From: JAHJSY01 sp964557155
Lineage (GTDB): Bacteria; Patescibacteriota; Minisyncoccia; Minisyncoccales; GWA2-38-27
Reading direction: 5' to 3'
DNA length: 31,699 bases
Assembly (NCBI GenBank): GCA_964557155.1
Contig: CAZKZC010000003.1
Location: 1 to 31,699, forward strand
Program-made: the position numbers and the translations under genes
The notes under the pieces: generated by a model
What the model saw: the letters and a program-made list of their open reading frames with translations, nothing else
What the model was told of the DNA's origin: nothing
The model's database searches: none
Shown: positions 15,076 to 22,266 of the stretch, one piece after another
Numbering within the stretch: position 1 is the first letter of the stretch
How the letters are laid out: each line of letters begins with the position of its first letter

Positions 15076-15989
15076 TTTTTTATTCCTGCCCTAAGTTTAG
15101 CACTTCTAGCGCGAGGATTTTCTTTAATTTCTTCCAATAAGCCTGTTATCGGCTTTTTAGTTAATATATTTACCCCGTTAGAGATATGTCCTTTCTTTGC
15201 TTTTTCCCCGTTCGTATAATCTCTAACGGGGTTTAAATTTGAATTTTTAAAAAAGTTCTTAGTGATTCTATCTTCTAACGAATGGAATGATATCACCACC
15301 AATCTTCCTCCTGGAGCCAAGACTTCCAATGCTTCCGGCAAAACCCCCTCCAAGGAGCTAAGCTCCTTATTAACCGCAATCCTTAATGCTTGAAATGTTC
15401 TTGTGGCTGGATGAATTTTTCCATGCTTTCCGCCAATTGCTTTTACTAAATCAAATGTTGTTTTAATCGGCCTACTTTTAATAATATTTTTAACGATTTT
15501 TTTAGTAAATCTTTCTTCGCCATACTTTTCTAAAATTTCTATCAAATCTACTTCTGACCAGCTATTAACTATTTGCTCAGCTGTTAGATCGCCATCCAAA
15601 TCATATCTCATGTCTAACGGTTCATCTTTCTGGAATGTAAATCCCCTACCAGAACTTTCCAATTGCCAACTAGACATTCCTAGGTCAAATAATATCCCAT
15701 TTACTGGACCAAAATTATTTTCTGCAATAATCTTTTTTAAATTGATATAAGAATCATTAACCAATATCGTTCGGTTTGGAAATTCCGCAATTTTTTTCTC
15801 TAACTTTTTATAAACTTCTCTATCCAATTCTATGCCCAACACTTTTCCATTGGGCATGTTTTTTTCTAAAATTGCAGTCAGGTGGCCTCCACCGTTAGCC
15901 GTGCAATCAATGAAATTTTCATTTGGCTTAGGATCTAGATATTCCAAAACTTGTTTTTTAAAAACAGGTATGTGCATATTCGCATACAT
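15072..15989 (-). CDS. rsmH: 16S rRNA (cytosine-1402-N4)-methyltransferase RsmH
   Basis: Methylates N4 of C1402 in 16S rRNA using S-adenosylmethionine, tuning the ribosomal P site. HIPVFKKQVLEYL at the start leads to the SAM-binding motif FIDCTANGGGHLTAIL (about 27-42). GILFDLGMSSWQLESSGRGFTF (about 99-120) and PLDMRYD follow, both diagnostic for the family, as is the late VVISFHSLEDRITKNFF. At 305 aa it is of normal size. The annotated start (MYANMHIPVF) shares one base with the mraZ stop (TAATG); the internal Met5 is an alternative. It is the second gene of the dcw operon. Confidence 0.97.
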   Translation of the reverse strand: MYANMHIPVFKKQVLEYLDPKPNENFIDCTANGGGHLTAILEKNMPNGKVLGIELDREVYKKLEKKIAEFPNRTILVNDSYINLKKIIAENNFGPVNGILFDLGMSSWQLESSGRGFTFQKDEPLDMRYDLDGDLTAEQIVNSWSEVDLIEILEKYGEERFTKKIVKNIIKSRPIKTTFDLVKAIGGKHGKIHPATRTFQALRIAVNKELSSLEGVLPEALEVLAPGGRLVVISFHSLEDRITKNFFKNSNLNPVRDYTNGEKAKKGHISNGVNILTKKPITGLLEEIKENPRARSAKLRAGIKK

Positions 15990-16420
15990 TATATTCCTAA
16001 CTCTTCCAATTTTGATGCTAAGTTTCCAACCTTCTTTTCAATTCCTTTTCTGTATAGTTCCCATTTCTTATCATCCCAAATTTCTAATCTATTAAACAAT
16101 CCACAAATTATTACATTTTTCTTGAGACCAGCGTATTCTTTCAAATAATCTGGAACAAGAACCCTTCCTAAGCTATCCAAGTTTAGATCTGCGGCACCAG
16201 CCAATCTAATTCTAGCAAAGCTTCTTGCTTCCACTTTGCTCTCGGGCAGGTTGCCTAATTTACTAAACATGGCCTCCCCCTCTTTTTTTGAATAAACAAC
16301 TAAACAATTATCAATTCCTTTGGTAATTATTACATCCCTACCAAGCTCTCTTCTAAACTTAGCTGGTAAAGATAATCTCTTTTTCGTATCTATTGTGTGT
16401 TTATATTCACCTGTAAACAT
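15989..16420 (-). CDS. mraZ: Transcriptional regulator MraZ
   Basis: DNA-binding repressor (AbrB-like double domain) of the division and cell-wall cluster. MFTGEYKHTIDTKKRLSLPAKFR opens the first SpoVT/AbrB-like unit, and the second unit (about 78-130) has RLAGAADLNLDSLGRVLVPDYLKEYA. Length 143 aa is normal. It is the first gene of the operon, directly preceded by four G-rich 10-bp repeats that match MraZ boxes, so it very likely represses its own promoter. The GGGGGA of the nearest box also lies about 9 nt before the ATG and may serve as ribosome site. Confidence 0.97.
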   Translation of the reverse strand: MFTGEYKHTIDTKKRLSLPAKFRRELGRDVIITKGIDNCLVVYSKKEGEAMFSKLGNLPESKVEARSFARIRLAGAADLNLDSLGRVLVPDYLKEYAGLKKNVIICGLFNRLEIWDDKKWELYRKGIEKKVGNLASKLEELGI

Positions 16421-16424
16421 AGTA

Positions 16425-16474
16425 GTTATCCCCCATTAGTAGTAGTTATCCCACTGTTATCCACAATTCTCCAC
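16425..16474 (-). promoter_or_regulatory. MraZ operator: four boxes on a 10-bp grid
   Basis: On minus, successive 10-mers read GTGGAGAATT (16474-16465), GTGGATAACA, GTGGGATAAC, a non-matching spacer 10-mer, then GGGGGATAAC (16434-16425). The regular helical-turn spacing just downstream of the -10 box matches known MraZ operators. Confidence 0.85.
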
Positions 16475-16483
16475 TACATACTC

Positions 16484-16513
16484 TTTATACCCCATTTCAT
16501 GGGATATCGTCAA
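16484..16513 (-). promoter_or_regulatory. Promoter of the mraZ-rsmH-ftsL-ftsI operon
   Basis: On minus, TTGACG (16513-16508) and TATAAA (16489-16484) are separated by 18 bp. The spacer carries the perfect inverted repeat CCCAT-GAA-ATGGG. The start site would fall just inside the MraZ boxes, consistent with repression. Confidence 0.8.
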
Positions 16514-16541
16514 CACTCTGTTTTCCACAGCTTTTTCCACA

Positions 16542-16617
16542 CCCCGTAGAGAAAATTTGACAGCCTTCGGTAAGTTGAATTTTCTTTGAAAATTCCAGTC
16601 AAATTTCTTCTACGGGG
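16542..16617. repeat. Long nested inverted repeat between mraZ and higA
   Basis: Arms 16542-16561 and 16598-16617 (CCCCGTAGA...TTTGAC) match at 18 of 20 positions. Inside, GAATTTTC and GAAAATTC (16577-16584, 16588-16595) form a perfect second hairpin. No T-run follows on either strand. It could be a cruciform, a protein site or a structured RNA; it lies upstream of the mraZ promoter and past the higA terminator. The rest of the 16514-16765 interval holds only further repeats, no gene I can support. Confidence 0.6.
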
Positions 16618-16654
16618 CACACCCCTCTGTGCAAAACAAAAAAGGGAGCTTAGG

Positions 16655-16691
16655 ATGTTAATCACTCGGTTCAACACTCGGTTACTAACAT
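16655..16691. repeat. Repeat cluster: two CACTCGGTT inside ATGTTA/TAACAT
   Basis: Two direct copies of CACTCGGTT (16663-16671 and 16675-16683, 12-bp period) lie between the inverted hexamers ATGTTA and TAACAT. It could be a regulator site; the function is unknown. Confidence 0.4.
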
Positions 16692-16724
16692 TTCTTCACC
16701 AAACTCCTTATTAAAAAGTTCCAC

Positions 16725-16754
16725 AAACTTCTACACTCTAGAGTGTGAAAGTTT
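16725..16754. repeat. 30-bp palindrome
   Basis: Centred at 16739/16740: ACACTCTAGAGTGT is perfectly symmetric and extended by AAACTT/AAGTTT after a 2-bp mismatch. Having no loop, it suits a dimeric DNA-binding protein better than an RNA hairpin. Confidence 0.6.
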
Positions 16755-16765
16755 ATATCCATTTC

Positions 16766-16802
16766 AAACAAAAACAGTACCGCGTACTAATGCACGGTAC
16801 TG
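16766..16802 (-). terminator. Rho-independent terminator of the HigBA-type pair
   Basis: On minus CAGTACCG (16802-16795) pairs with CGGTACTG (16782-16775) around a 12-nt loop and is followed by TTTTTGTTT. It lies about 30 nt after the antitoxin stop. Confidence 0.85.
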
Positions 16803-16832
16803 CTAAAAAGCTTGACTTCTTAATTTTAGATT

Positions 16833-17293
16833 TTATTTTACGAATTCTATTTTGAGATCAAGATTAAAAGCCGTAGCTATTTTCTGAAGAGTATCTGTGG
16901 TAAGATTTTGCTGACCTGCTTCTATGCGAGCCACATTACTTTGCTTAGCACCTATCTTCTTAGCTAACTGTGCTTGGGACATTCTTCTTTTCTTACGTAA
17001 TTGCAAAATCTGATAAGCAATTTCAAATTGTTTACCATATTCATCGTAATATTTTTTAAATTTAGGATCTTTTAATCTTTCTTCAATATATTCTNNNNNN
17101 NNNNNNNNNNNNNNNNNNNNNNNNNNNNNNNNNNNNNNNNNNNNNNNNNNNNNNNNNNNNNNNNNNNNNNNNNNNNNNNNNNNNNNNNNNNNNNTTCATC
17201 GTAATATTTTTTAAATTTAGGATCTTTTAATCTTTCTTCAATATATTCTCCGAAATCAATAAATTCAATTGTTTTTTTGCTTTTTCTATCCAT
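16833..17293 (-). CDS. higA: HigA-type HTH antitoxin (interrupted by an artificial gap)
   Basis: An XRE/HTH_3 protein that should neutralise the adjacent toxin and repress the pair. Coding sequence lies on both sides of 100 Ns (17095-17194). The 55 bases before and after the Ns are identical, and merging them gives one uninterrupted frame of 101 codons plus stop. In the merged protein, residues 1-35 are a charged N-terminal helix region (KDPKFKKYYDEYGK). The helix-turn-helix lies at about 50-75 (RMSQAQLAKKIGAKQSNVARIEAG), and the end reads TLQKIATAFNLDLKIEFVK. Those are typical HigA features and size. It starts 16 nt after the toxin stop, with no clear Shine-Dalgarno, and is followed by a terminator. 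Confidence 0.85.
17040..17094 (+). repeat. 55-nt overlap, copy left of the gap
   Basis: Identical base for base to 17195-17249. Both encode the same part of the antitoxin, so this is most likely one sequence present twice because two contigs were joined without merging. Confidence 0.85.
17095..17194. other. Assembly gap (100 N), probably spurious
   Basis: Exactly 100 Ns, a conventional filler length. Its flanks are the same 55-nt sequence, so true gap size is likely negative (-55). Confidence 0.9.
17195..17249 (+). repeat. 55-nt overlap, copy right of the gap
   Basis: Same 55 bases as 17040-17094; see the gap entry. Confidence 0.85.
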
Positions 17294-17309
17294 GTTTTTT
17301 TTAAATCAA

Positions 17310-17639
17310 TTATTTTAAAATATTTCTATAGCTTTCTTCTGCTTTTTTAATTTCAAAAATTGGTGTTTTCGGTGTTTTTTTTAAAAACGCGTGAAGAAAA
17401 ATTATATTTCTTTCTATAAATGTAAAATAAAAAATCCTATGTCTATTTTTCCCAAAATCAACTCTTAATTCCCTAATTTTTCCTTTAATATGTTTTGAAT
17501 AAGGTTCATCTAAATATCCTTTGTTTGCTCTCAAAACTTCGATATATTTAAAAATCTTTGATTGTTCTTTATCGCTTAGTTTTTCAATATATTCTAAAAC
17601 AAGACTTTTATTCGTCTCAATATTTTTATAAAATTTCAC
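17310..17639 (-). CDS. higB: HigB/RelE-type toxin (Gp49-like)
   Basis: Probable ribosome-dependent mRNA interferase of a reverse-order (toxin-first) toxin-antitoxin pair. The sequence VKFYKNIETNKSLVLEYIEKL...IRELRVDFGKNRHRIFYF...IIFLHAFLKKTPKTP...EIKKAEE follows the phage Gp49/HigB pattern: a helical N-terminal half, then a beta-sheet with basic RNA-contact residues and the conserved FxKKTxKTP turn. The open frame extends upstream to a TTG at 17687 and an ATG at 17669, but a near-perfect promoter (TTGACA 17687-17682, TATAAT 17663-17658) overlaps that part. I therefore prefer the GTG at 17639, giving 109 aa, the usual family length; the mRNA would then have a very short leader. The antitoxin follows 16 nt downstream. 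Confidence 0.82.
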   Translation of the reverse strand: MKFYKNIETNKSLVLEYIEKLSDKEQSKIFKYIEVLRANKGYLDEPYSKHIKGKIRELRVDFGKNRHRIFYFTFIERNIIFLHAFLKKTPKTPIFEIKKAEESYRNILK

Positions 17640-17657
17640 TTTATATTCTGTATCTTC

Positions 17658-17687
17658 ATTATATATCATATACGGTATACTTGTCAA
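17658..17687 (-). promoter_or_regulatory. Promoter and likely operator of the higBA-type operon
   Basis: On minus TTGACA (17687-17682) and TATAAT (17663-17658) are 18 bp apart. The spacer contains TATAC and GTATA arms separated by one base, a plausible operator for the HTH antitoxin. Confidence 0.75.
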
Positions 17688-17694
17688 GTGGAAA

Positions 17695-20202
17695 TTAAGG
17701 ATTGATAATTAATTCAAAGGTTTGGGGATCTAAAGAAACCTTGGTGCCACGAGGAAGTTGCTCAGACAATAAGGCAGAGGCGAGAATATTTTCTACTTTA
17801 TCTTGAATAACTCTCCTCATCTGGCGAGCTCCGAAAACGGGGCTATAACCGAGTTCAACTATTTTTTCTTTTAATTCTTCTGTTATTGTAAAATCAATGC
17901 CTTTTTCTATGAGATTCTTTTTAAGACTATTAAGCATTAATTGAGCAATATCCAAAAGATTTTCTTTACTTAAGGCTTTAAACAGAACAACAGCATCAAA
18001 ACGATTGATAAACTCTGGTCTAAATGTTCTATTTTCAAACAAATAATCCAGCATCTTTTGTTTAACTCCCTGCCAGTCCTCCTTATCTTTTAATGCTTTT
18101 AAGATTATCTGATAACCCGCATTGCTAGTAGCAATAATAATTGTGTTCTTAAAACTAACTTTGCGACCCAGGCCATCTGTTATGTGTCCTTCATCTAATA
18201 CCTGCAAGAATAGGCTTAAGATATCTCTGTGAGCTTTTTCAAGTTCATCAAGTAAAATTATAGAAAAGGGATTTTCTTTAACAGGAGTTGTTAAAATTCC
18301 TACTCCTTTTTCAGAGCCGATTAATCTTCCAATATCCTCTATGCTCTGAAATTCAGACATATCTAACCTGATTATCTTTTTCTCCGATCCAAAATAATAA
18401 TGAGCTAAGGCCTTACAGGTCTCCGTTTTTCCTACTCCAGTAGGCCCAAGAAATAGAAAGGTTCCCATGGGCCCCTTCCTGACCGTTACATCTGACCTGG
18501 CCCTTCTCAGAGCGGTTGATACCTCTTTAACTGCCTCTACTTGATTAATAATCCTTTTGTGAATTAAGTTCTCTAAATTAAGCAAAATTTCTCTTTCTTT
18601 TGATTCAATTTCACCAACAGGAACTTCTGTTTTTTCGGTAATAACTTTAGCTACATGTTTTGGTAAAACAATTTTTTCTCCAGGCAAACTAGCCGTATAA
18701 ACAGCTACTTCGTCTAAAATGTTTATAGCTTTTTCTGGAAAATGAAGTGAGGGGAAGTATTTTTCGGTTAAATTAATTATTTCTCTAACGGCTGGATAAG
18801 AAATAAATATTTTATGCTTAGCTTCTAGAGAAAAGGTTAAATATTGTAAAAGAATTAATGTTTTTTCTGGTAAAATACTAGTAACCTCTACTTTGCCGAA
18901 TAAACTTAAAATAGAAATATTCTTTTCAATATTTCTATGAAGGCCTTCATAATTAGTAATTCCTATAACTTGAAATTGGGGTAGTTTCAAATAAGGGGCC
19001 ATAATCCCAGAAATATCAATAACTCCTGGTCTTGGATCTTGACCAATATAATTATGAATTTCATCAATCACTAAAATAATATTACCAGCTATAGCCACTT
19101 CACTAAAAATCTTATCTAAAACGGATTCCACATCCTCTGAACTTTCAAGCTGAGCGAGTAGGGCTGGCACATCTAATTCAATAAATCTTTTATAATTCAC
19201 TCCTATTAAACTTTTACCCAATAAACTTTTCTGAGACAATGCGTAAATCATACTTTTCTTTCCGGTTCCCTCTTCTCCAACAAGTAAAACATTGTTAATC
19301 TCTCCTCGCGACAAAACTCTCTCTATAATTTCCACTTCTTTCTCATGACCAATAAATTCTAGATCTTTTTTTCTTATAGAATCCGTTATATCTCTTGAAT
19401 ATTTATTCAAGGTTATTGTGTAACCAGCCGTCCATTCTTTGGCTAATGTACCATTCTTGGCTAAATTTTCGTATTCCCAAAACCTTCTCTTTAGTTCTTT
19501 TTTTTCTTCAATATTCTCTAACCATAAAACTAAGCTATCAATATCACTTTTTTTAAGCTTGTTCATTAATAGAATATTTTTAAAAACTGTGTCTATTTCC
19601 GCTAGAGCCGACAATATATCACTGACTTCAACTCTTTCATGTTTTTTATCTACGGCGATATCAAACGATTTAATAATTACCTTTTCAAAGCTTTCGGAAT
19701 CATCGGATTTAAAACAATTCCTTAATTCTTTTTTAACATCGTTTATATCTAATAAAAGACGAGAGAATATAAAATTAAGCTTAGGATTATCTTTAAGAAT
19801 AAAATAAAAAAGATAGGCAGATGAAGGACCCCTGTTTACCGCCTTACTAACCGCTTTAGCTGATTCAAAACTCAAGAATTCAGCCAAGTTATATCTTTTT
19901 GGATCTAAGACAGCTTCCTGGAGAGTTATTTTTAGCTTGGGTTTTTTAAGTTTATTCTCAAAAAAGCTTGATTTAAGGCAAACTAAAAAAAACGAAGTCA
20001 ATAAAATTATTGAAATGCCCAATAAAGATTTGTTTGTATCATCAGAAAAATTGCCAGGAATAAATCCATAAATAAATATTATAGACACCAAAACAAAGAA
20101 AATAAACAATATTTTCTTTAAAGCACCGACAAATCTCAAAAATAGAACTCTCTCCCACCTAACTGCGGAATATATCTTCGTTCTTTTTACATTAAAATTC
20201 AT
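17695..20202 (-). CDS. Membrane-anchored two-AAA+ Clp-like ATPase
   Basis: Related to ClpC/ClpB but with two membrane helices (about 31-50 and 60-76) before a helical Clp-N-like region (about 95-230). AAA1 has Walker A GEEGTGKK (309-316) and Walker B ILVIDEIH (377-384). AAA2 has Walker A GPTGVGKT (586-593), Walker B IILLDELEKAH (648-658), sensor IIIATSNAG, the FRPEFINRFD arginine finger and the C-terminal GARQMRR motif. Neither pore loop shows the usual aromatic: the KYRG loop of AAA1 is absent and the GYVGY-like loop of AAA2 reads GVGILTT. No IGF/IGL ClpP-docking loop is seen. The start ATG at 20202 overlaps the upstream stop (ATGA); 835 aa. Likely a membrane-associated remodelling ATPase without ClpP; the substrate is unknown. 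Confidence 0.88.
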   Translation of the reverse strand: MNFNVKRTKIYSAVRWERVLFLRFVGALKKILFIFFVLVSIIFIYGFIPGNFSDDTNKSLLGISIILLTSFFLVCLKSSFFENKLKKPKLKITLQEAVLDPKRYNLAEFLSFESAKAVSKAVNRGPSSAYLFYFILKDNPKLNFIFSRLLLDINDVKKELRNCFKSDDSESFEKVIIKSFDIAVDKKHERVEVSDILSALAEIDTVFKNILLMNKLKKSDIDSLVLWLENIEEKKELKRRFWEYENLAKNGTLAKEWTAGYTITLNKYSRDITDSIRKKDLEFIGHEKEVEIIERVLSRGEINNVLLVGEEGTGKKSMIYALSQKSLLGKSLIGVNYKRFIELDVPALLAQLESSEDVESVLDKIFSEVAIAGNIILVIDEIHNYIGQDPRPGVIDISGIMAPYLKLPQFQVIGITNYEGLHRNIEKNISILSLFGKVEVTSILPEKTLILLQYLTFSLEAKHKIFISYPAVREIINLTEKYFPSLHFPEKAINILDEVAVYTASLPGEKIVLPKHVAKVITEKTEVPVGEIESKEREILLNLENLIHKRIINQVEAVKEVSTALRRARSDVTVRKGPMGTFLFLGPTGVGKTETCKALAHYYFGSEKKIIRLDMSEFQSIEDIGRLIGSEKGVGILTTPVKENPFSIILLDELEKAHRDILSLFLQVLDEGHITDGLGRKVSFKNTIIIATSNAGYQIILKALKDKEDWQGVKQKMLDYLFENRTFRPEFINRFDAVVLFKALSKENLLDIAQLMLNSLKKNLIEKGIDFTITEELKEKIVELGYSPVFGARQMRRVIQDKVENILASALLSEQLPRGTKVSLDPQTFELIINP

Positions 20203-20576
20203 AATAATAAATATATGCCGGAAATTAGGCCTGTTAATAATAAAAAGGGTAATAAAAACCAAATGGTAAATATTAGAATGCCTGTTATAAATATGACTAG
20301 TTCTAATATTATACCAGCAATTATAAAAAAAGTTCTTAAAATTGCACCGATAATACGAGACATTGAATTAAAAACAAATGTTTCAAAATTTTTCCAAACT
20401 TCAAAAGCACCACCGTAAGAAGAATGATATTTTCTCCAATAAGAAAAATATGTTCTTAAAAGAGTAGGGACTGAAAAATAATTCAGGCCGAACAAAAGAA
20501 AATTCTTCCAGGCCTTAATTATCCCTAGAGGAACATCAAAAAACTGCCAAGTAAAAGCTTCTAAAAATATACTCAT
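20199..20576 (-). CDS. Hypothetical membrane protein coupled to the Clp-like ATPase (125 aa)
   Basis: No family is recognised. The first about 70 residues are aromatic-rich and amphipathic (WQFFDVPLGIIKAWKNFLLFG, HSSYGGAFEVWKNFE). The C-terminal 55 residues are two or three long hydrophobic helices running to the very end. Its stop codon overlaps the start of the Clp-like gene by 4 nt, so the two are made together, and both are membrane proteins. A role as membrane partner or adaptor of the ATPase is inferred from this coupling only. Confidence 0.75.
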   Translation of the reverse strand: MSIFLEAFTWQFFDVPLGIIKAWKNFLLFGLNYFSVPTLLRTYFSYWRKYHSSYGGAFEVWKNFETFVFNSMSRIIGAILRTFFIIAGIILELVIFITGILIFTIWFLLPFLLLTGLISGIYLLL

Positions 20577-20619
20577 TAATATATTATACCTTGTAAAACA
20601 AATTTAACCAACAATCCCC

Positions 20620-20648
20620 TTGTTAAAAACTTTCTGAAATTATATAAT
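20620..20648 (+). promoter_or_regulatory. Promoter giving a leaderless transcript
   Basis: TTGTTA (20620-20625), 17-bp spacer, TATAAT (20643-20648). Transcription would start at about 20655, right at the second ATG (20656), so the upstream in-frame ATG at 20647, which overlaps the -10 box, cannot be the main start. Confidence 0.7.
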
Positions 20649-20655
20649 GTATAAT

Positions 20656-22227
20656 ATGCAGATATTTGAATTTCACTTTAATCCCAAATTAAAAGAAGAC
20701 AAGATCTTTGATAGTTTTGTTTATGAACCAGAAAGTAGCTATGAGAAAAAACTTGGCAATTTATATGTTGTTGGAGAACTCCAAAATTCTGTTTCTTCAA
20801 GCTCGCTATTATTAAACAACACTACCGAAGTATTCAAAAAGAACTATTATAGTTTATCTATAAAATCACCAGAAAAAGCCCTCTCACACGCTTCCAAAAA
20901 AGCAAATGAATTCTTAGCGGAAGAAGTAAAAAAAGAGAATGTCGCCTGGCTAGGAAATTTCAATTTTGCTATTATTTCCTTGAGCAACCTCGATCTAACT
21001 TTTACTAAAACTGGCGATTTAAAAATTCTCTTATTAAGAGGAGGCCAGATAATTGATATTGGAAAAAATCTAGAAATTCAAGAAATTGATCCTTACCCAT
21101 TAAAAATATTCTTCAATGTTGTTTCGGGAAAATTACTTGAAAACGATAGAATATTAATATTAACAAAAGAGATATTTAATTTCTTTCAAGAAGAAAATAT
21201 CTTAACCAAATTTGCTCAATCAAAAGATATTGATTCAAAGAATATAAAAAAAATCATTCCGCCTTCTCTTTTTGATAAAGAACCAGGGACAAAGATTTCT
21301 GGAGTATGCTTTCTAGCAGCCCTAACATCAAAACAAGAGAAGGAAGCCAGGGGTCCTGTTTTCTTTCAAAACAGGACCAAGAAATCTATATTGAATATCT
21401 TTAAGTTAAGGTTGCCAAAACTACCGAAGCTACCAAAAACGCCCAAATTACCTAAAATTAAAATTCCGATTAAGACCAACAATCAAATAGTAGAGAGTTT
21501 CAAAAATAATGTTTATAATAAAAATAAAATAGTTCCAATTATTGGATTTATCTTAGTTTTACTCGTCGGATTTTATTTATTTAAAAGAGCTCCTGAAAAA
21601 ATAAATGATAACGCTGGGGTTTCTGAAGATTTTATTGAGCAAGATCTAAGAGAAGCAGATAAATTAGAAACTATTGAAAATCCTGAAATTGCTGTTCCCG
21701 ACTCGGAATTATTTTCCTCCTCCACTTTGCCAGAAGGTTTTGATTCTCCATCTGATATATTTACTTCGTATCTTTCTAATCTTTACTTTTTAGATAAAGA
21801 AAATTGCCAAATTATTAAGTATTCGTATTTAAGTAAAAATAATTGGGGCTCTGCCGAGAAGTGGTTAAAAGATAAAATGGACTGCGAAAATCCGAAGTCC
21901 ATAGCTGTTGATGGATCTGTTTATATTTTAAATTCAGATAATTCAATCTCTGTTTATCACTCTGGACTATATCAGAGAATTATAATAATAGATATTTATC
22001 CGAATATAAAGAACATAACATTAATAAAAACAACAAAGAATACTTCTAACATCTACCTCTTAGAACCAACCAATAACAGAGTTATTGTTATTGATAAAAA
22101 AGATGGGGAGATTATAAAACAAATCCAAAGCTCTAAATTCAACAATCTAAAAGATATAGATATCTCCCCCACAGGTCAAACAATTTATCTCTTAAACAAC
22201 ACCACTATCTATAAAATAAATCTGTAA
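20656..22227 (+). CDS. PP2C-like / transmembrane / propeller-like protein (523 aa)
   Basis: Unnamed family with a clear architecture. Residues about 1-225 follow a PP2C/SpoIIE-like phosphatase pattern (LGNLYVVGEL, FTKTGDLKILLLRGGQIIDIG, LLENDRILILTKEIFNFF). The acidic metal ligands are not evident (VGEL where an active enzyme has an Asp-Gly-like site), so it may be a pseudophosphatase. A Pro/Lys linker with KLPK-type repeats (about 252-270) precedes one membrane helix (about 292-310). The outer part (about 355-523) has short beta-rich repeats such as NPKSIAVDGSVYILN and LKDIDISPTGQTIYLLN, suggesting an NHL- or YVTN-like propeller. It is divergent from the Clp-like operon. Start 20656 is chosen from the promoter position. 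Perhaps a transmembrane signalling or scaffold protein. Confidence 0.75.
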   Translation: MQIFEFHFNPKLKEDKIFDSFVYEPESSYEKKLGNLYVVGELQNSVSSSSLLLNNTTEVFKKNYYSLSIKSPEKALSHASKKANEFLAEEVKKENVAWLGNFNFAIISLSNLDLTFTKTGDLKILLLRGGQIIDIGKNLEIQEIDPYPLKIFFNVVSGKLLENDRILILTKEIFNFFQEENILTKFAQSKDIDSKNIKKIIPPSLFDKEPGTKISGVCFLAALTSKQEKEARGPVFFQNRTKKSILNIFKLRLPKLPKLPKTPKLPKIKIPIKTNNQIVESFKNNVYNKNKIVPIIGFILVLLVGFYLFKRAPEKINDNAGVSEDFIEQDLREADKLETIENPEIAVPDSELFSSSTLPEGFDSPSDIFTSYLSNLYFLDKENCQIIKYSYLSKNNWGSAEKWLKDKMDCENPKSIAVDGSVYILNSDNSISVYHSGLYQRIIIIDIYPNIKNITLIKTTKNTSNIYLLEPTNNRVIVIDKKDGEIIKQIQSSKFNNLKDIDISPTGQTIYLLNNTTIYKINL

Positions 22228-22266
22228 AAAAATCTGCCGAAGTCCGACTTCGGCAGATTTTTTATT
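22228..22266. terminator. Bidirectional rho-independent terminator
   Basis: AATCTGCCGAAGTC (22231-22244) pairs with GACTTCGGCAGATT (22246-22259). The plus side continues TTTTTATTTTTT and the minus side has a shorter run of T. It serves the propeller-like gene and the convergent TPR gene, whose stop lies inside it. It resembles the terminator after rplL (31567-31612). Confidence 0.92.

Noticed and set aside
17095..17194. Insertion within the antitoxin gene
   Set aside because: The Ns are filler and the flanks are the same 55 bases, so an unmerged contig overlap explains it better than an insertion.
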